17,920 nt of DNA from CAYXPG01 sp964564845 (GTDB lineage Bacteria; Planctomycetota; Phycisphaerae; Sedimentisphaerales; Anaerobacaceae), in assembly GCA_964564845.1 (NCBI GenBank), contig CAZMCN010000030.1, positions 1-17,920 on the forward strand. Direction: 5' to 3'. How positions within the stretch are numbered: the first letter of the stretch is position 1; every line of letters begins with the position of its first letter. The translations under genes and the position numbers were made by a program. Below the pieces are notes generated by a model, which worked only from the letters and a program-made list of their open reading frames with translations, searched no databases and was not told the origin of the DNA. This document shows, piece after piece, positions 6,100 through 14,025 of the stretch.

Positions 6100-8529
6100 G
6101 TGAAAGTTTTTAAGGGTCTTGTTGGATTTTTGGTGCTGGTAATGGTGTTTGTCGGCAGGGCGATGGGGACGGAAAGTTCTGAATCGGCTGCGGTGGTCGG
6201 CACGCCGGCAAGCTGGGCCATTGCACCGATAGCTGCTCTGCTGGCTTTAGGTTTTGCCTTCTACTTTTACAAAAAGGTGATGGCTGCGCCGGAAGGCAAT
6301 GAAAAGATGATAGAGATTGCCGGCCATGTCCGCGAAGGCGCTTATGCCTATCTGTTCAGTCAGTACAGGGTTGTGGCTTTGGTCTTTTTACTGTTGTTCA
6401 TTATCTTTTCGGTTCTGGCTTATCTCGGTGTCCAAAATCCGATTATGCCGGTGGCCTTTTTAAGTGCCGGTTTTTTCAGCGCCCTATGTGGTTTTTTAGG
6501 TATGAAGACGGCGACGAACGCTTCGGCCCGGACAGCTCACGGTGCAGGCAGCAGTTTGAATAGTGCTCTGCAGGTTGCTTTTCGCAGCGGTGCAGTGATG
6601 GGGCTTATTGTAGTGGGATTCGGGCTTTTCAATATCACGATATGGTACCTGATTTTAGACAAACTCGTTTATACGGCTGAGCATATGAAGAACGGCCTTG
6701 TATGGCTGGGATTAACGTGGGTACCTGCGGGAATGTCCCCAGGCTATAAACTCGGCGAAATTACTGCCACAATGGTTACTTTTGGAATGGGCGCCTCGAC
6801 CCAGGCCCTCTTTGCCCGTGTTGGCGGTGGTATTTATACCAAGGCCGCGGATGTCGGTGCCGATTTGGTCGGTAAAATAGAAGCGGGTATTCCGGAAGAT
6901 GACCCCCGAAACCCCGCAACAATCGCTGATAATGTCGGTGATAACGTCGGCGATGTGGCCGGTATGGGTGCCGATTTATTTGAAAGCTACTGCGGTTCAA
7001 TCCTGGCAACGGCAGCACTTGGTGCGGCCTTGTCGGTTAACATATTAGGGGACAAGATGGACCCGTTGAAAGCTGTTTTGGCCCCGACGCTCGTTGCCGG
7101 TATAGGAATCCTGCTTTCTATCATCGGTATCTTTCTGGTTCGCTGCAAAGAGGACGCCAGTCAAAAGAATCTCCTTCGTGCTCTGCTTTTCGGCACATTA
7201 GGAAGTTCTGTTCTGATTGTTCTTGCTGTGGGGGGGCTGGCAGCATTCGGCTGGATTAGCTGGGGTATCTTCGGTTCGGTCGTTTCGGGTCTGCTGGCGG
7301 GGGTGCTAATCGGCCAGTTTACAGAATACTATACTTCTTCTGAGTACTCTCCGACGCGCGGTATTGCCGAGCAGGCCCAGATGGGACCGGCGACGACAAT
7401 TATAAATGGTTTCGCAACGGGTATGTATTCGGCTGGTTTGCCGGTTGTTACGATTGTGGTCTGTATTGTTTGTGCCTTTGGTTTTGCCGGCGGCTTTAGT
7501 CATGCGGCTTTAGGGCTTTACGGTATTGGTTTTGCTGCTGTCGGTATGTTAGCGACGCTCGGTATCACACTTGCGACCGATGCTTACGGCCCGATTGCCG
7601 ACAACGCCGGCGGAAATGCGGAAATGGCAGGTCTGGGCGAAGAAGTGCGGGAGAGGGTCGATGCACTGGATTCTTTGGGTAATACCACCGCTGCGACAGG
7701 TAAGGGCTTTGCTATCGGCTCGGCTGCTTTGACGGCTATGGCGCTTTTGGCTGCGTTAATTGAGGGCATTCGTATCTGGATAGGCCGGCTTGCGGTGGAA
7801 AGCGCCGATGGATTGTACACTGTTGGGAAGGTCGCATTTTTCAAAGGTGAGGCCGGAGAACAGATTCAAGAGGCGGTCAACGTAACGACCGCTACCATTG
7901 CAGATTTCGTGGCCGCATATGATTTAAGTATCATGAACCCGCGGATGCTCTGCGGATTGTTCCTTGGGGGGATGATGGCATTTATCTTCTGCGCTATGAC
8001 GATGAAAGCAGTTGGCAAAACCGCTGGCGATATGGTAAATGAAGTCCGCCGGCAGTTCAGGGAAATACAGGGCATTATGGATGGCTCCGGCAAACCAGAC
8101 TATGCTCGTTGTGTTGCAATATCAACCAAAGGGGCTCAGCGGGAAATGATTTTGCCTTCACTGCTGGCCATAACCGTCCCTATCATAGCTGGTTTGGTAC
8201 TCGGCGTGCCGGGGGTTATGGGGCTGCTGGCAGGGGGGATGAGCTGTGGGTTTGTTCTTGCAGTAACCCTTAATAATGCCGGCGGGGCCTGGGATAACGC
8301 CAAAAAATACATCGAAAAAGGTGCTCACGGCGGCAAAGGCTCCGATGCCCACAAAGCCGCAGTGGTTTGCGACACTGTCGGAGACCCGTTCAAGGACACT
8401 TCCGGTCCGAGCCTGAATATTCTGATAAAACTGATGAGTATGGTCAGTGTAGTCTTTGCCGGGGTGATTGTAAAGTTTTCTCCCATGGTAGGCGACTGGC
8501 TTGAGCGGCTGCTGAGTATCGGCATCTGA
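6100..8529 (+). CDS. hppA: K+-stimulated ion-translocating membrane pyrophosphatase
   Basis: This integral membrane enzyme hydrolyses pyrophosphate and pumps ions out of the cytoplasm. The product has 809 residues and many hydrophobic segments. It begins with a signal-like hydrophobic stretch (about 5-22). The catalytic loop DVGADLVGK (251-259) and the acidic PEDDPRNPATIADNVGDNVGD region (about 265-285) are intact. DNAGGNAEMAG and the C-terminal NNAGGAWDNAKK plus GDPFKDTSGPS complete the site. GNTTAATGK (527-535) has Ala531, the residue type of K+-dependent enzymes (Lys in K+-independent ones). Glu295 lies in DLFESY, the position associated with Na+-pumping and related K+-dependent types, so the ion may be Na+, H+ or both. 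Translation starts at GTG with a strong AAGGAG (6086-6091) eight bases upstream. It appears to be a single-gene unit with its own terminator. Confidence 0.96.
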   Translation: MKVFKGLVGFLVLVMVFVGRAMGTESSESAAVVGTPASWAIAPIAALLALGFAFYFYKKVMAAPEGNEKMIEIAGHVREGAYAYLFSQYRVVALVFLLLFIIFSVLAYLGVQNPIMPVAFLSAGFFSALCGFLGMKTATNASARTAHGAGSSLNSALQVAFRSGAVMGLIVVGFGLFNITIWYLILDKLVYTAEHMKNGLVWLGLTWVPAGMSPGYKLGEITATMVTFGMGASTQALFARVGGGIYTKAADVGADLVGKIEAGIPEDDPRNPATIADNVGDNVGDVAGMGADLFESYCGSILATAALGAALSVNILGDKMDPLKAVLAPTLVAGIGILLSIIGIFLVRCKEDASQKNLLRALLFGTLGSSVLIVLAVGGLAAFGWISWGIFGSVVSGLLAGVLIGQFTEYYTSSEYSPTRGIAEQAQMGPATTIINGFATGMYSAGLPVVTIVVCIVCAFGFAGGFSHAALGLYGIGFAAVGMLATLGITLATDAYGPIADNAGGNAEMAGLGEEVRERVDALDSLGNTTAATGKGFAIGSAALTAMALLAALIEGIRIWIGRLAVESADGLYTVGKVAFFKGEAGEQIQEAVNVTTATIADFVAAYDLSIMNPRMLCGLFLGGMMAFIFCAMTMKAVGKTAGDMVNEVRRQFREIQGIMDGSGKPDYARCVAISTKGAQREMILPSLLAITVPIIAGLVLGVPGVMGLLAGGMSCGFVLAVTLNNAGGAWDNAKKYIEKGAHGGKGSDAHKAAVVCDTVGDPFKDTSGPSLNILIKLMSMVSVVFAGVIVKFSPMVGDWLERLLSIGI

Positions 8530-8584
8530 TAGGGTTTGCAGCAAGCTGCACAGTTGACTTGGGTATCGATCAGGTGTAATCTAT

Positions 8585-8614
8585 CGGGGTGGTCGAGTCG
8601 GCCACCCCGTTTTT
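8585..8614 (+). terminator. Rho-independent terminator after hppA
   Basis: CGGGGTGG (8585-8592) pairs perfectly with CCACCCCG (8602-8609) across a nine-base loop, followed directly by TTTTT (8610-8614). It lies 56 bases after the hppA stop. A second perfect hairpin, TGCAGC/GCTGCA at 8537-8550, lies between the stop and the terminator but has no T-run. Confidence 0.9.
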
Positions 8615-8657
8615 ATTACTGCTGCGCGGTAGTTTTTGATGCGGCAGAGGATACAAT

Positions 8658-9026
8658 TTGGCGAAGAAGCGAAATACAAATGCAAGAGACTTTGCCTTGG
8701 CTGCTGCCAGGATAGCGGCCTCTCGGCATTGCAGTGATATCGTGGTTTTGGATTTGAAGGGCAAATCGCCCGCTACGGATTATTTTGTAATCGCCACCGG
8801 CACAAGCGACAGACAAATGCGCACCGTGGCTGATGAAATCAGCGATGAGGCAAGAAAGCAGGGCATGCAGCGGTTTGGCAGGGCCGGCTATGAACAGGCA
8901 CGATGGATATTACTGGATTTCATTGATGTCGTAATCCATATTTTTGACCCTGAATACCGTGACTATTACGATTTGGAATTGCTCTGGGGAGATGCCCGCC
9001 GACTGAAATGGGAGAAGAGCGCTTAA
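8658..9026 (+). CDS. rsfS: Ribosomal silencing factor RsfS
   Basis: RsfS (Iojap family) binds L14 on the 50S subunit and blocks subunit joining when nutrients are low. The 122-residue product has normal family length. Conserved stretches are ATDYFVIATGTSDRQ (39-53), WILLDFIDVVIHIF (83-96) and YYDLELLWGDA (103-113). The start is TTG. It is supported by AGAGG (8646-8650) seven bases upstream and by the encoded MAKKRN; no ATG alternative lies near the N-terminal part of the domain. A TTG start suggests low expression. It lies after the hppA terminator and only three bases before argS, so the two are probably co-transcribed. Confidence 0.93.
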   Translation: MAKKRNTNARDFALAAARIAASRHCSDIVVLDLKGKSPATDYFVIATGTSDRQMRTVADEISDEARKQGMQRFGRAGYEQARWILLDFIDVVIHIFDPEYRDYYDLELLWGDARRLKWEKSA

Positions 9027-9029
9027 GTT

Positions 9030-10805
9030 ATGAAGCCGGTTATTGACATACTCGATGACAGGATAAGCGGCGCTATGGCCGCTGCTGTTAATCAGAAGCA
9101 CTGTTTGGCGATGGTTTGTCCCTCCACTGACCCGCAGTTCGGGGATTATCAGGCCAACGGGGTGATGGCGCTGGGCAAGCGGTTCAAGAGAAATCCCAGG
9201 GAGCTTGCCGAAGAGGTGGTCAAGAATTTAGATGTCAGCGATATTTGTGAACAGCCGGAAGTTGCAGGTCCTGGTTTTATAAACCTGCGATTAAAACCGC
9301 AGTTTATTGCGGACAGGCTGCTTGAAATCAATAAGAACATTACCAATCTTGGTATAGATAAAACTGATGTACCAAAGACTGTCGTTGTTGATTTTTCCGG
9401 CCCGAATATCGCAAAGCAGATGCACGTCGGCCATCTTCGCAGCACAATCATCGGCGATTGTATCTGCCGGCTGCTTGAATTCCAGGGCCACAAAGTCATC
9501 CGCCAGAACCACATCGGCGACTGGGGAACACAATTCGGCAAGATACTATATGTCGTAAATGAATTAGGGAGAAGACAAGACTACACAAACATTACCTTTG
9601 GTTTGAATACTTTAGAAAAACTATATCAAAAAGCTAATCAGTTAGAGAAAACAGACCCTAATATTGCATTACAGATGAGAGATTGGACTTTTCAATTACA
9701 GCGGGGCAACACTATTGCAAAATCTTTTTGGAAAATATCATGCGATGTTACTTTGAAAGAATGTTATGAAATATATAAGATTTTAAGTGTAAATCTTAAC
9801 TCAACTCATACTCGAGGTGAGAGCGAATATAGAGATGAATTGGCAGGTATTGTTGAAGATTTATTAAATCGCAAAATTGCCCGCAAATCTGATAACGCAG
9901 TTTGTGTTTTTCCTGAAGGGTTTAAGAATAAGGAAGGTGAGCCGCTGCCGTTTATTATTCAAAAGTCCGATGGTGCGTATCTTTATGCAACGACGGATTT
10001 GGCAGCGATTCGGTATCGGATAAATAAATTAAAGGCCGATAAAATAATTTACGTTACCGATGCCCGTCAAAAACTGCATTTTGAGATGCTCTTTGCGGTG
10101 GCACGGATGGCCGGCTGGGTCAGTGATGATATCGAGCTGATGCACGTTACTTTCGGCAGTGTACTTGGTGAGGACGGCACTCCATTAAAAACACGCTCTG
10201 GCGAAAACGTGAAACTAAAAGAGCTTCTCGATGAGGCAATAGAACGAGCAAAAAACATCGTAGAGGGAAAAAATCCGGAGCTGTCTGCTGAACGAAAAGT
10301 TCAAATCGCCAAAGCTGTCGGCCTCGGAGCCGTCAAATATGCAGACTTTTCCAATAATCGAACCAGCGACTATATCTTCAGCTTCGAAAAAATGCTGGCA
10401 ATGGACGGCAATACCGCTCCTTATATGCAGTATGCCTATGCAAGGATAAAATCGATTGAGCGAAAGGCGCAGAGCAGGGATGTTGATATTGAGACCGAAC
10501 TTGCCAATTTGAAAACTTTAAAAAGATTAAGTTTGGATGAGCCGGCTGAAATAGACCTGGCAAAACAACTCAGCCGTTATGGCGAGGCAGTGGAAGCTGC
10601 CGCTGCCGATTACAGGCCGAACTATTTGACCGGCTATCTGTACGAGCTGGCGCAGAAGTTCAGTGTTTTTTATACGAACTGTCCGGTTCTAAAGGCCGGG
10701 CGGGAAAAAAGAGGTACCAGACTGTTACTTTGTGATTTGACCGCGAAAACAATCAAGCATGGTCTGAGCGAACTTTTAGGTATCGATGTTGTTGAGCAGA
10801 TGTAA
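9030..10805 (+). CDS. argS: Arginyl-tRNA synthetase
   Basis: ArgRS charges tRNA-Arg with arginine in the cytoplasm. The 591-residue protein has the N-terminal additional domain (about 1-110), the class I HIGH motif as HVGH (132-135) in SGPNIAKQMHVGHLRST, and NHIGDWGTQFGK. The KMSKS region appears in the degenerate form LKTRSG (386-391), as is common in this enzyme. A C-terminal anticodon-binding domain has the typical YAYARIKSI and a DALR-type end. The segment encoded by about 9545-9940, just behind the HIGH motif, is markedly AT-rich (hand count about 33% GC against about 57% on both sides) but is in frame and shows plausible ArgRS sequence. I read this as an allelic or mosaic replacement, not a break. 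The gene starts three bases after rsfS. Confidence 0.96.
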   Translation: MKPVIDILDDRISGAMAAAVNQKHCLAMVCPSTDPQFGDYQANGVMALGKRFKRNPRELAEEVVKNLDVSDICEQPEVAGPGFINLRLKPQFIADRLLEINKNITNLGIDKTDVPKTVVVDFSGPNIAKQMHVGHLRSTIIGDCICRLLEFQGHKVIRQNHIGDWGTQFGKILYVVNELGRRQDYTNITFGLNTLEKLYQKANQLEKTDPNIALQMRDWTFQLQRGNTIAKSFWKISCDVTLKECYEIYKILSVNLNSTHTRGESEYRDELAGIVEDLLNRKIARKSDNAVCVFPEGFKNKEGEPLPFIIQKSDGAYLYATTDLAAIRYRINKLKADKIIYVTDARQKLHFEMLFAVARMAGWVSDDIELMHVTFGSVLGEDGTPLKTRSGENVKLKELLDEAIERAKNIVEGKNPELSAERKVQIAKAVGLGAVKYADFSNNRTSDYIFSFEKMLAMDGNTAPYMQYAYARIKSIERKAQSRDVDIETELANLKTLKRLSLDEPAEIDLAKQLSRYGEAVEAAAADYRPNYLTGYLYELAQKFSVFYTNCPVLKAGREKRGTRLLLCDLTAKTIKHGLSELLGIDVVEQM

Positions 10806-10816
10806 GAGGGGTAATA

Positions 10817-11227
10817 ATGAAAATCGTCAAAAAAGATTTTGGCGTGAGCAGCAGGCAGCGCAGTGAGATGATTGACATTACAGGCAGGGTCGGTTCAATA
10901 GTCAGCCAGTGTGGTATTACTAATGGTGATGTAATAGTTTATTGTCCTCATACAACAGCGGCGATTACCATCAACGAAAATGCCGACCCTTCCGTTGTGC
11001 ACGATATACTTTTTACACTGGCCGAATTGATACCTCATCACCGCCCGGGCTATCGGCATTTTGAGGGCAATTCCGATGCACATTGCAAAAGCTCTCTGGT
11101 TGGCTGCAGTGAGCAAATCCTGATAAAGGACGGGGAACTTGCCCTGGGCACCTGGCAAGGGATTTTTTTCTGTGAATTTGACGGCCCACGCAGCAGAAAA
11201 GTGTTCGTACAGGTTCGTGGAGAATAA
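10817..11227 (+). CDS. YjbQ/UPF0047 family protein
   Basis: This is a small cytoplasmic protein of 136 residues belonging to the YjbQ (UPF0047) family. Members carry a conserved metal-binding centre and weak thiamin-phosphate synthase activity, but their true role is open. Signature segments are CPHTTAAITINENADP (43-58), HFEGNSDAHCKSSLVGCSE (81-99) and LGTWQGIFFCEFDGPRSR (110-127). The conserved His/Asp/Glu ligands (H45, E54, H81, H89) are present. GAGGGG (10806-10811), directly after the argS stop, is a strong ribosome binding site, and the gap to argS is 11 bases. The gene therefore probably belongs to the rsfS-argS transcript. Confidence 0.92.
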   Translation: MKIVKKDFGVSSRQRSEMIDITGRVGSIVSQCGITNGDVIVYCPHTTAAITINENADPSVVHDILFTLAELIPHHRPGYRHFEGNSDAHCKSSLVGCSEQILIKDGELALGTWQGIFFCEFDGPRSRKVFVQVRGE

Positions 11228-11282
11228 ATAAAAACCAGGTGCAGCTCTTTCCGGACGGCTTTTTGCTGCATGTAAAGACGCT

Positions 11283-12488
11283 ATGAGAAATAAATATCTT
11301 AATGGTATCAGCCCCAATATACTTCTATTGGGCATTGTCAGCTTCTTGAATGATTTAAGCAGTGAAATGATAATGCCGATTTTGCCGATGTTTGTCAAAG
11401 CCCTGGGCGGTACTTTGGCTGTTGGATTAGTCGGGGGACTCAGAGACAGCATTTCAAGCATTATGAAGGTCTTCTGCGGCTATTGGGCCGACAAAACAGG
11501 CAGAAGGAAAATATTTGTTTATTCCGGATATCTTACTTCGGCGTTTTTTAAACTATTGCTGGCTTTGTCTAAAACGTGCCGACACGCTGTGATTTTCGCT
11601 GCTCTGGAGAGGGTGGGCAAAGGTTTAAGGGCTGCCTCAAGAGATGCAATTATCGCAGACTCTATGGCGACAGAGATTGGCAAAGGTTTTGGAGTCCACA
11701 GGGCACTTGATACTTCCGGCGCAATTTTGGGCTCAATCGTTGTTTTTCTTTTATTCTGGTTTTTCGGCTTTGGTTTCAGGCTGATTATCCTTGTTGCCGG
11801 TGTTATTGCATTTGTTTCTTTGGTCCCGCTGCGCTTTGTAGAAGAAGGCAAGAAAGAACCACAGGACATAACGTTGAGGGTAAGCCTGAAAAATTTTCCT
11901 AAGTCCCTTAAGTTATTTATCCTGATTTCCGCCATATTTGCTTTGGCTAATTTCAGTTATATGTTCTTTATTATCAGGGCGCAAGAATTTTTTACTGCGA
12001 GGCTGTCAATTGGGGTGCCAATCCTCTTATACGTTCTCTTTAACATTTTCTACGCTGGCTTTGCTATTCCGCTTGGTACTGTCTCGGATAAAATCGGCGG
12101 GGGAAAAGTTATTATTTTCGGTTATCTATTGTTTTCATTAACCTCGTTTGGTTTTGCTTTTTTAGCTTCGCTGCCGGTTTTTATAGTTTTATTTGCCCTT
12201 TATGGTATATCGTACGCGGCAATCGACGGAAACCAGCGTGCTTTTGTGTCTGATTTATCGCCCCAGCAGTTAAAAGCAACAGCTTTGGGAACGTTTCATA
12301 CCACGATAGGTCTGATGGCTTTGCCGGCGAGTCTCATAGCCGGCCTCTTATGGCAAAATATCGGCCCGAATGCGACTTTCATTTATGGCGGTACACTTGG
12401 TTTTACGTCTGTCTTTTTATTCTTTGTTTTCGGGATGTGGACACAAAAAAGGCGAGGTGGTGGGACCGGCTGGGGGGGGAACCGGTGA
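11283..12488 (+). CDS. Major facilitator superfamily transporter
   Basis: This is a 12-helix secondary transporter of the MFS, 401 residues and so of usual length. The first half has the N-terminal FLNDLSSEMIMPILPMFV (21-38) and the motif A loop GYWADKTGRRK (66-76). ERVGKGLRAASRDAIIAD follows (109-126). A motif A-like GTVSDKIGGGKV marks the second half. The substrate is unknown; the N-terminal pattern resembles drug- or sugar-efflux-type MFS members. No clear ribosome binding site precedes the ATG. The last codons contain a run of eight G (12472-12479), with the stop eight bases further on. A one-base slip would replace the C-terminus by 25-40 other residues. It lies 55 bases after the YjbQ-type gene. 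Confidence 0.88.
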   Translation: MRNKYLNGISPNILLLGIVSFLNDLSSEMIMPILPMFVKALGGTLAVGLVGGLRDSISSIMKVFCGYWADKTGRRKIFVYSGYLTSAFFKLLLALSKTCRHAVIFAALERVGKGLRAASRDAIIADSMATEIGKGFGVHRALDTSGAILGSIVVFLLFWFFGFGFRLIILVAGVIAFVSLVPLRFVEEGKKEPQDITLRVSLKNFPKSLKLFILISAIFALANFSYMFFIIRAQEFFTARLSIGVPILLYVLFNIFYAGFAIPLGTVSDKIGGGKVIIFGYLLFSLTSFGFAFLASLPVFIVLFALYGISYAAIDGNQRAFVSDLSPQQLKATALGTFHTTIGLMALPASLIAGLLWQNIGPNATFIYGGTLGFTSVFLFFVFGMWTQKRRGGGTGWGGNR

Positions 12489-12614
12489 GCCACGCTGCCT
12501 CGCCGAGGTTCATAAGCTGCCAAAAGCAGCATTGCTTCACTACTTCAAGAGGTACGCAAAGAAACTAACTTTTTCGAAAAATATTGTCAAATAAAAAAAG
12601 AAAAAAAATTTCTT

Positions 12615-12636
12615 GGGGGACATTGCCCCCTTATTT
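12615..12636 (+). terminator. Possible terminator, GGGGG/CCCCC hairpin
   Basis: Five G (12615-12619) pair with five C (12626-12630) across a six-base loop, followed by TTATTT (12631-12636). The tail is interrupted by an A, so efficiency is uncertain. The position suits termination of the MFS transcript. Confidence 0.5.
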
Positions 12637-12680
12637 ACCTAACCCTGGTAGGAACAATATACAACTTTTGGTGATAAAAT

Positions 12681-12713
12681 GCAAGAAAAAAATCGTTTTT
12701 TGCGTTTTTTTTT
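12681..12713 (+). terminator. Possible AT-rich terminator with a nine-T tail
   Basis: GCAAGAAA (12681-12688) can pair with TTTTTTGC (12696-12703), including one G-T pair, followed by G and nine T (12705-12713). The stem is weak but the T-run is long. It could act as a second stop after the hairpin at 12615. Confidence 0.35.
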
Positions 12714-12756
12714 GCGTCATCTCAATTTTTAAGCGGAAATCATTGGGCAAAAACGC

Positions 12757-12785
12757 TTGAAATTTGATGCTTTCCGGCTTAGATT
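12757..12785 (+). promoter_or_regulatory. Possible promoter for the TopoVI-A-like gene
   Basis: TTGAAA (12757-12762) and TAGATT (12780-12785) are spaced 17 bases apart. Transcription would start near 12792, leaving a leader of about 38 bases that ends with the ribosome binding site GGGAG (12818-12822), seven bases before the ATG. Confidence 0.45.
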
Positions 12786-12829
12786 ATGGCTGATAAACTT
12801 GAAAAAGTTGTTTTTTTGGGAGTTTTTCG

Positions 12830-13924
12830 ATGGTAAGGCCGAGGGCAGTTCCAGTAGCAAAAAAAATCGTTGATAGTGCTAAAGACATTCACGCAAAGAT
12901 ATTAAAAAGTAAAAGCCCCACAATGGTTACGCCCGTTCGTTCCTTAAGCAATGTTAAATATCAGGCCAAAACCGGTTATTTTGAGATGCTTGGCAGGAAC
13001 AAACAGCGCAGCTTAACTGTAAGCACGGTAAAGACTTTCGCGCAAGCCCTTAAGATGATGTCGCTTGCAAAGGAATTGATTGAAGCGAATGATATGGCCA
13101 CGAAACGAGAGGCTTACTATATCTCCAAAAACTGGGGCAAGGCCGGTTTCTCAGAGCAGTCAGAGTCGGATACCATTATGGACGACGTTGAAGCAATGTT
13201 CGGCGTCAATCGTGAACAATTGCGGTTTACGCCCGAGGAAAAAGGGGGCGACATAGCAGGTAGATTAATTGTTATCGATACCGACTCCAAAGGCAAAAAA
13301 ATCAAGATTGATTGCACAAAATTCGGCTCCGGTGCTTACTCGATACCTGTGGAAGTTGAAAACCTGCAGTTTCAGAGTCAGGCAAAATTTGTTCTTGCTA
13401 TCGAAACAGCGGGTATGTTTCAAAGACTGGTCAAATACGATTACTGGAAGAGGGCAAAATGTATTTTGGTCAGCATGGGCGGCGTACCTACTCGAGCCTG
13501 CCGCAGGTTCATAAGAAGATTGACCGAGCAGTTGAAAATTCCTGTTTACGCCTTTGTTGACGGGGACCCTTACGGGTATTTCAATATTTATAGAACTTTG
13601 AAGGTGGGCTCAGGTAATGCGGCACATCTGAACAGGTTTTTCTGCGTTCCTTCGGTGCGGTTTCTTGGCGTAACCCCGCAGGATATTGTAACCTATAAAC
13701 TGCCGACACATCCGCTCAAGGAAGTGGACATAAAAAGGGCCAAGGATGCGCTTCGCAATGACCCTTTCGTAAAGCATCACAAGCCCTGGCAGAAGGCGAT
13801 CAATCAAATGCTGAAAATGGGTGTTCGTGTTGAACAGCAGGCCTTTGCCAAACACGGTCTGGATTTTGTGGTCAATAAGTATCTTCCATTTAAGTTAAAA
13901 AATACATCGAAATTTTTGCCCTGA
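12830..13924 (+). CDS. Topoisomerase VI A subunit / Spo11-like protein
   Basis: This 364-residue protein has the full architecture of the type IIB topoisomerase A subunit/Spo11 family, which cuts both DNA strands through a tyrosyl linkage. The winged-helix 5Y-CAP part carries TKREAYYISKNWG (91-103). By comparison with Spo11, Tyr97 is the catalytic residue and Arg93 is the conserved arginine. The Toprim part has Glu192 (AIETAGMFQRL) and the DxD motif as DGDPYGY (244-250). GGVPTRACRRFIRRL (217-231) also matches. In the Glu motif, TA replaces the KD or similar pair common in archaeal enzymes. The length is like that of archaeal A subunits. No GHKL-type B subunit lies in the window, so it is an orphan, either paired with a distant gene or working differently. 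It has its own promoter and a good GGGAG ribosome binding site. Codon use is like that of its neighbours. Confidence 0.88.
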   Translation: MVRPRAVPVAKKIVDSAKDIHAKILKSKSPTMVTPVRSLSNVKYQAKTGYFEMLGRNKQRSLTVSTVKTFAQALKMMSLAKELIEANDMATKREAYYISKNWGKAGFSEQSESDTIMDDVEAMFGVNREQLRFTPEEKGGDIAGRLIVIDTDSKGKKIKIDCTKFGSGAYSIPVEVENLQFQSQAKFVLAIETAGMFQRLVKYDYWKRAKCILVSMGGVPTRACRRFIRRLTEQLKIPVYAFVDGDPYGYFNIYRTLKVGSGNAAHLNRFFCVPSVRFLGVTPQDIVTYKLPTHPLKEVDIKRAKDALRNDPFVKHHKPWQKAINQMLKMGVRVEQQAFAKHGLDFVVNKYLPFKLKNTSKFLP

Positions 13925-14025
13925 CCTTTTTTGTGCTGGCAGAGACACCCATAAATTGATAATGTAAAAACGTTGTTATTTGTGATTCTGATTTTATTTG
14001 TTAATATTTTTCTGGCTGCTTTTGT

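Larger units (their letters stand above)
12489..12829. other. Non-coding region of 341 bases between the MFS and TopoVI-A genes
   Basis: I see no convincing gene here. The first 100 bases contain an open frame (to 12594) reachable only by a frame slip in the MFS gene. A small GCTGC/GCAGC hairpin lies near 12519-12533. The rest is rich in A- and T-runs and holds two terminator-like hairpins (12615-12636 and 12681-12713) and a promoter (12757-12785), listed separately. The region separates two transcription units. Confidence 0.6.

Noticed and set aside
12370..12594. Open frame extending past the MFS stop
   Set aside because: It overlaps the MFS gene in another frame and reaches new DNA only for about 35 codons, without any family resemblance. 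It is kept only as a possible slippage product of the G-run.
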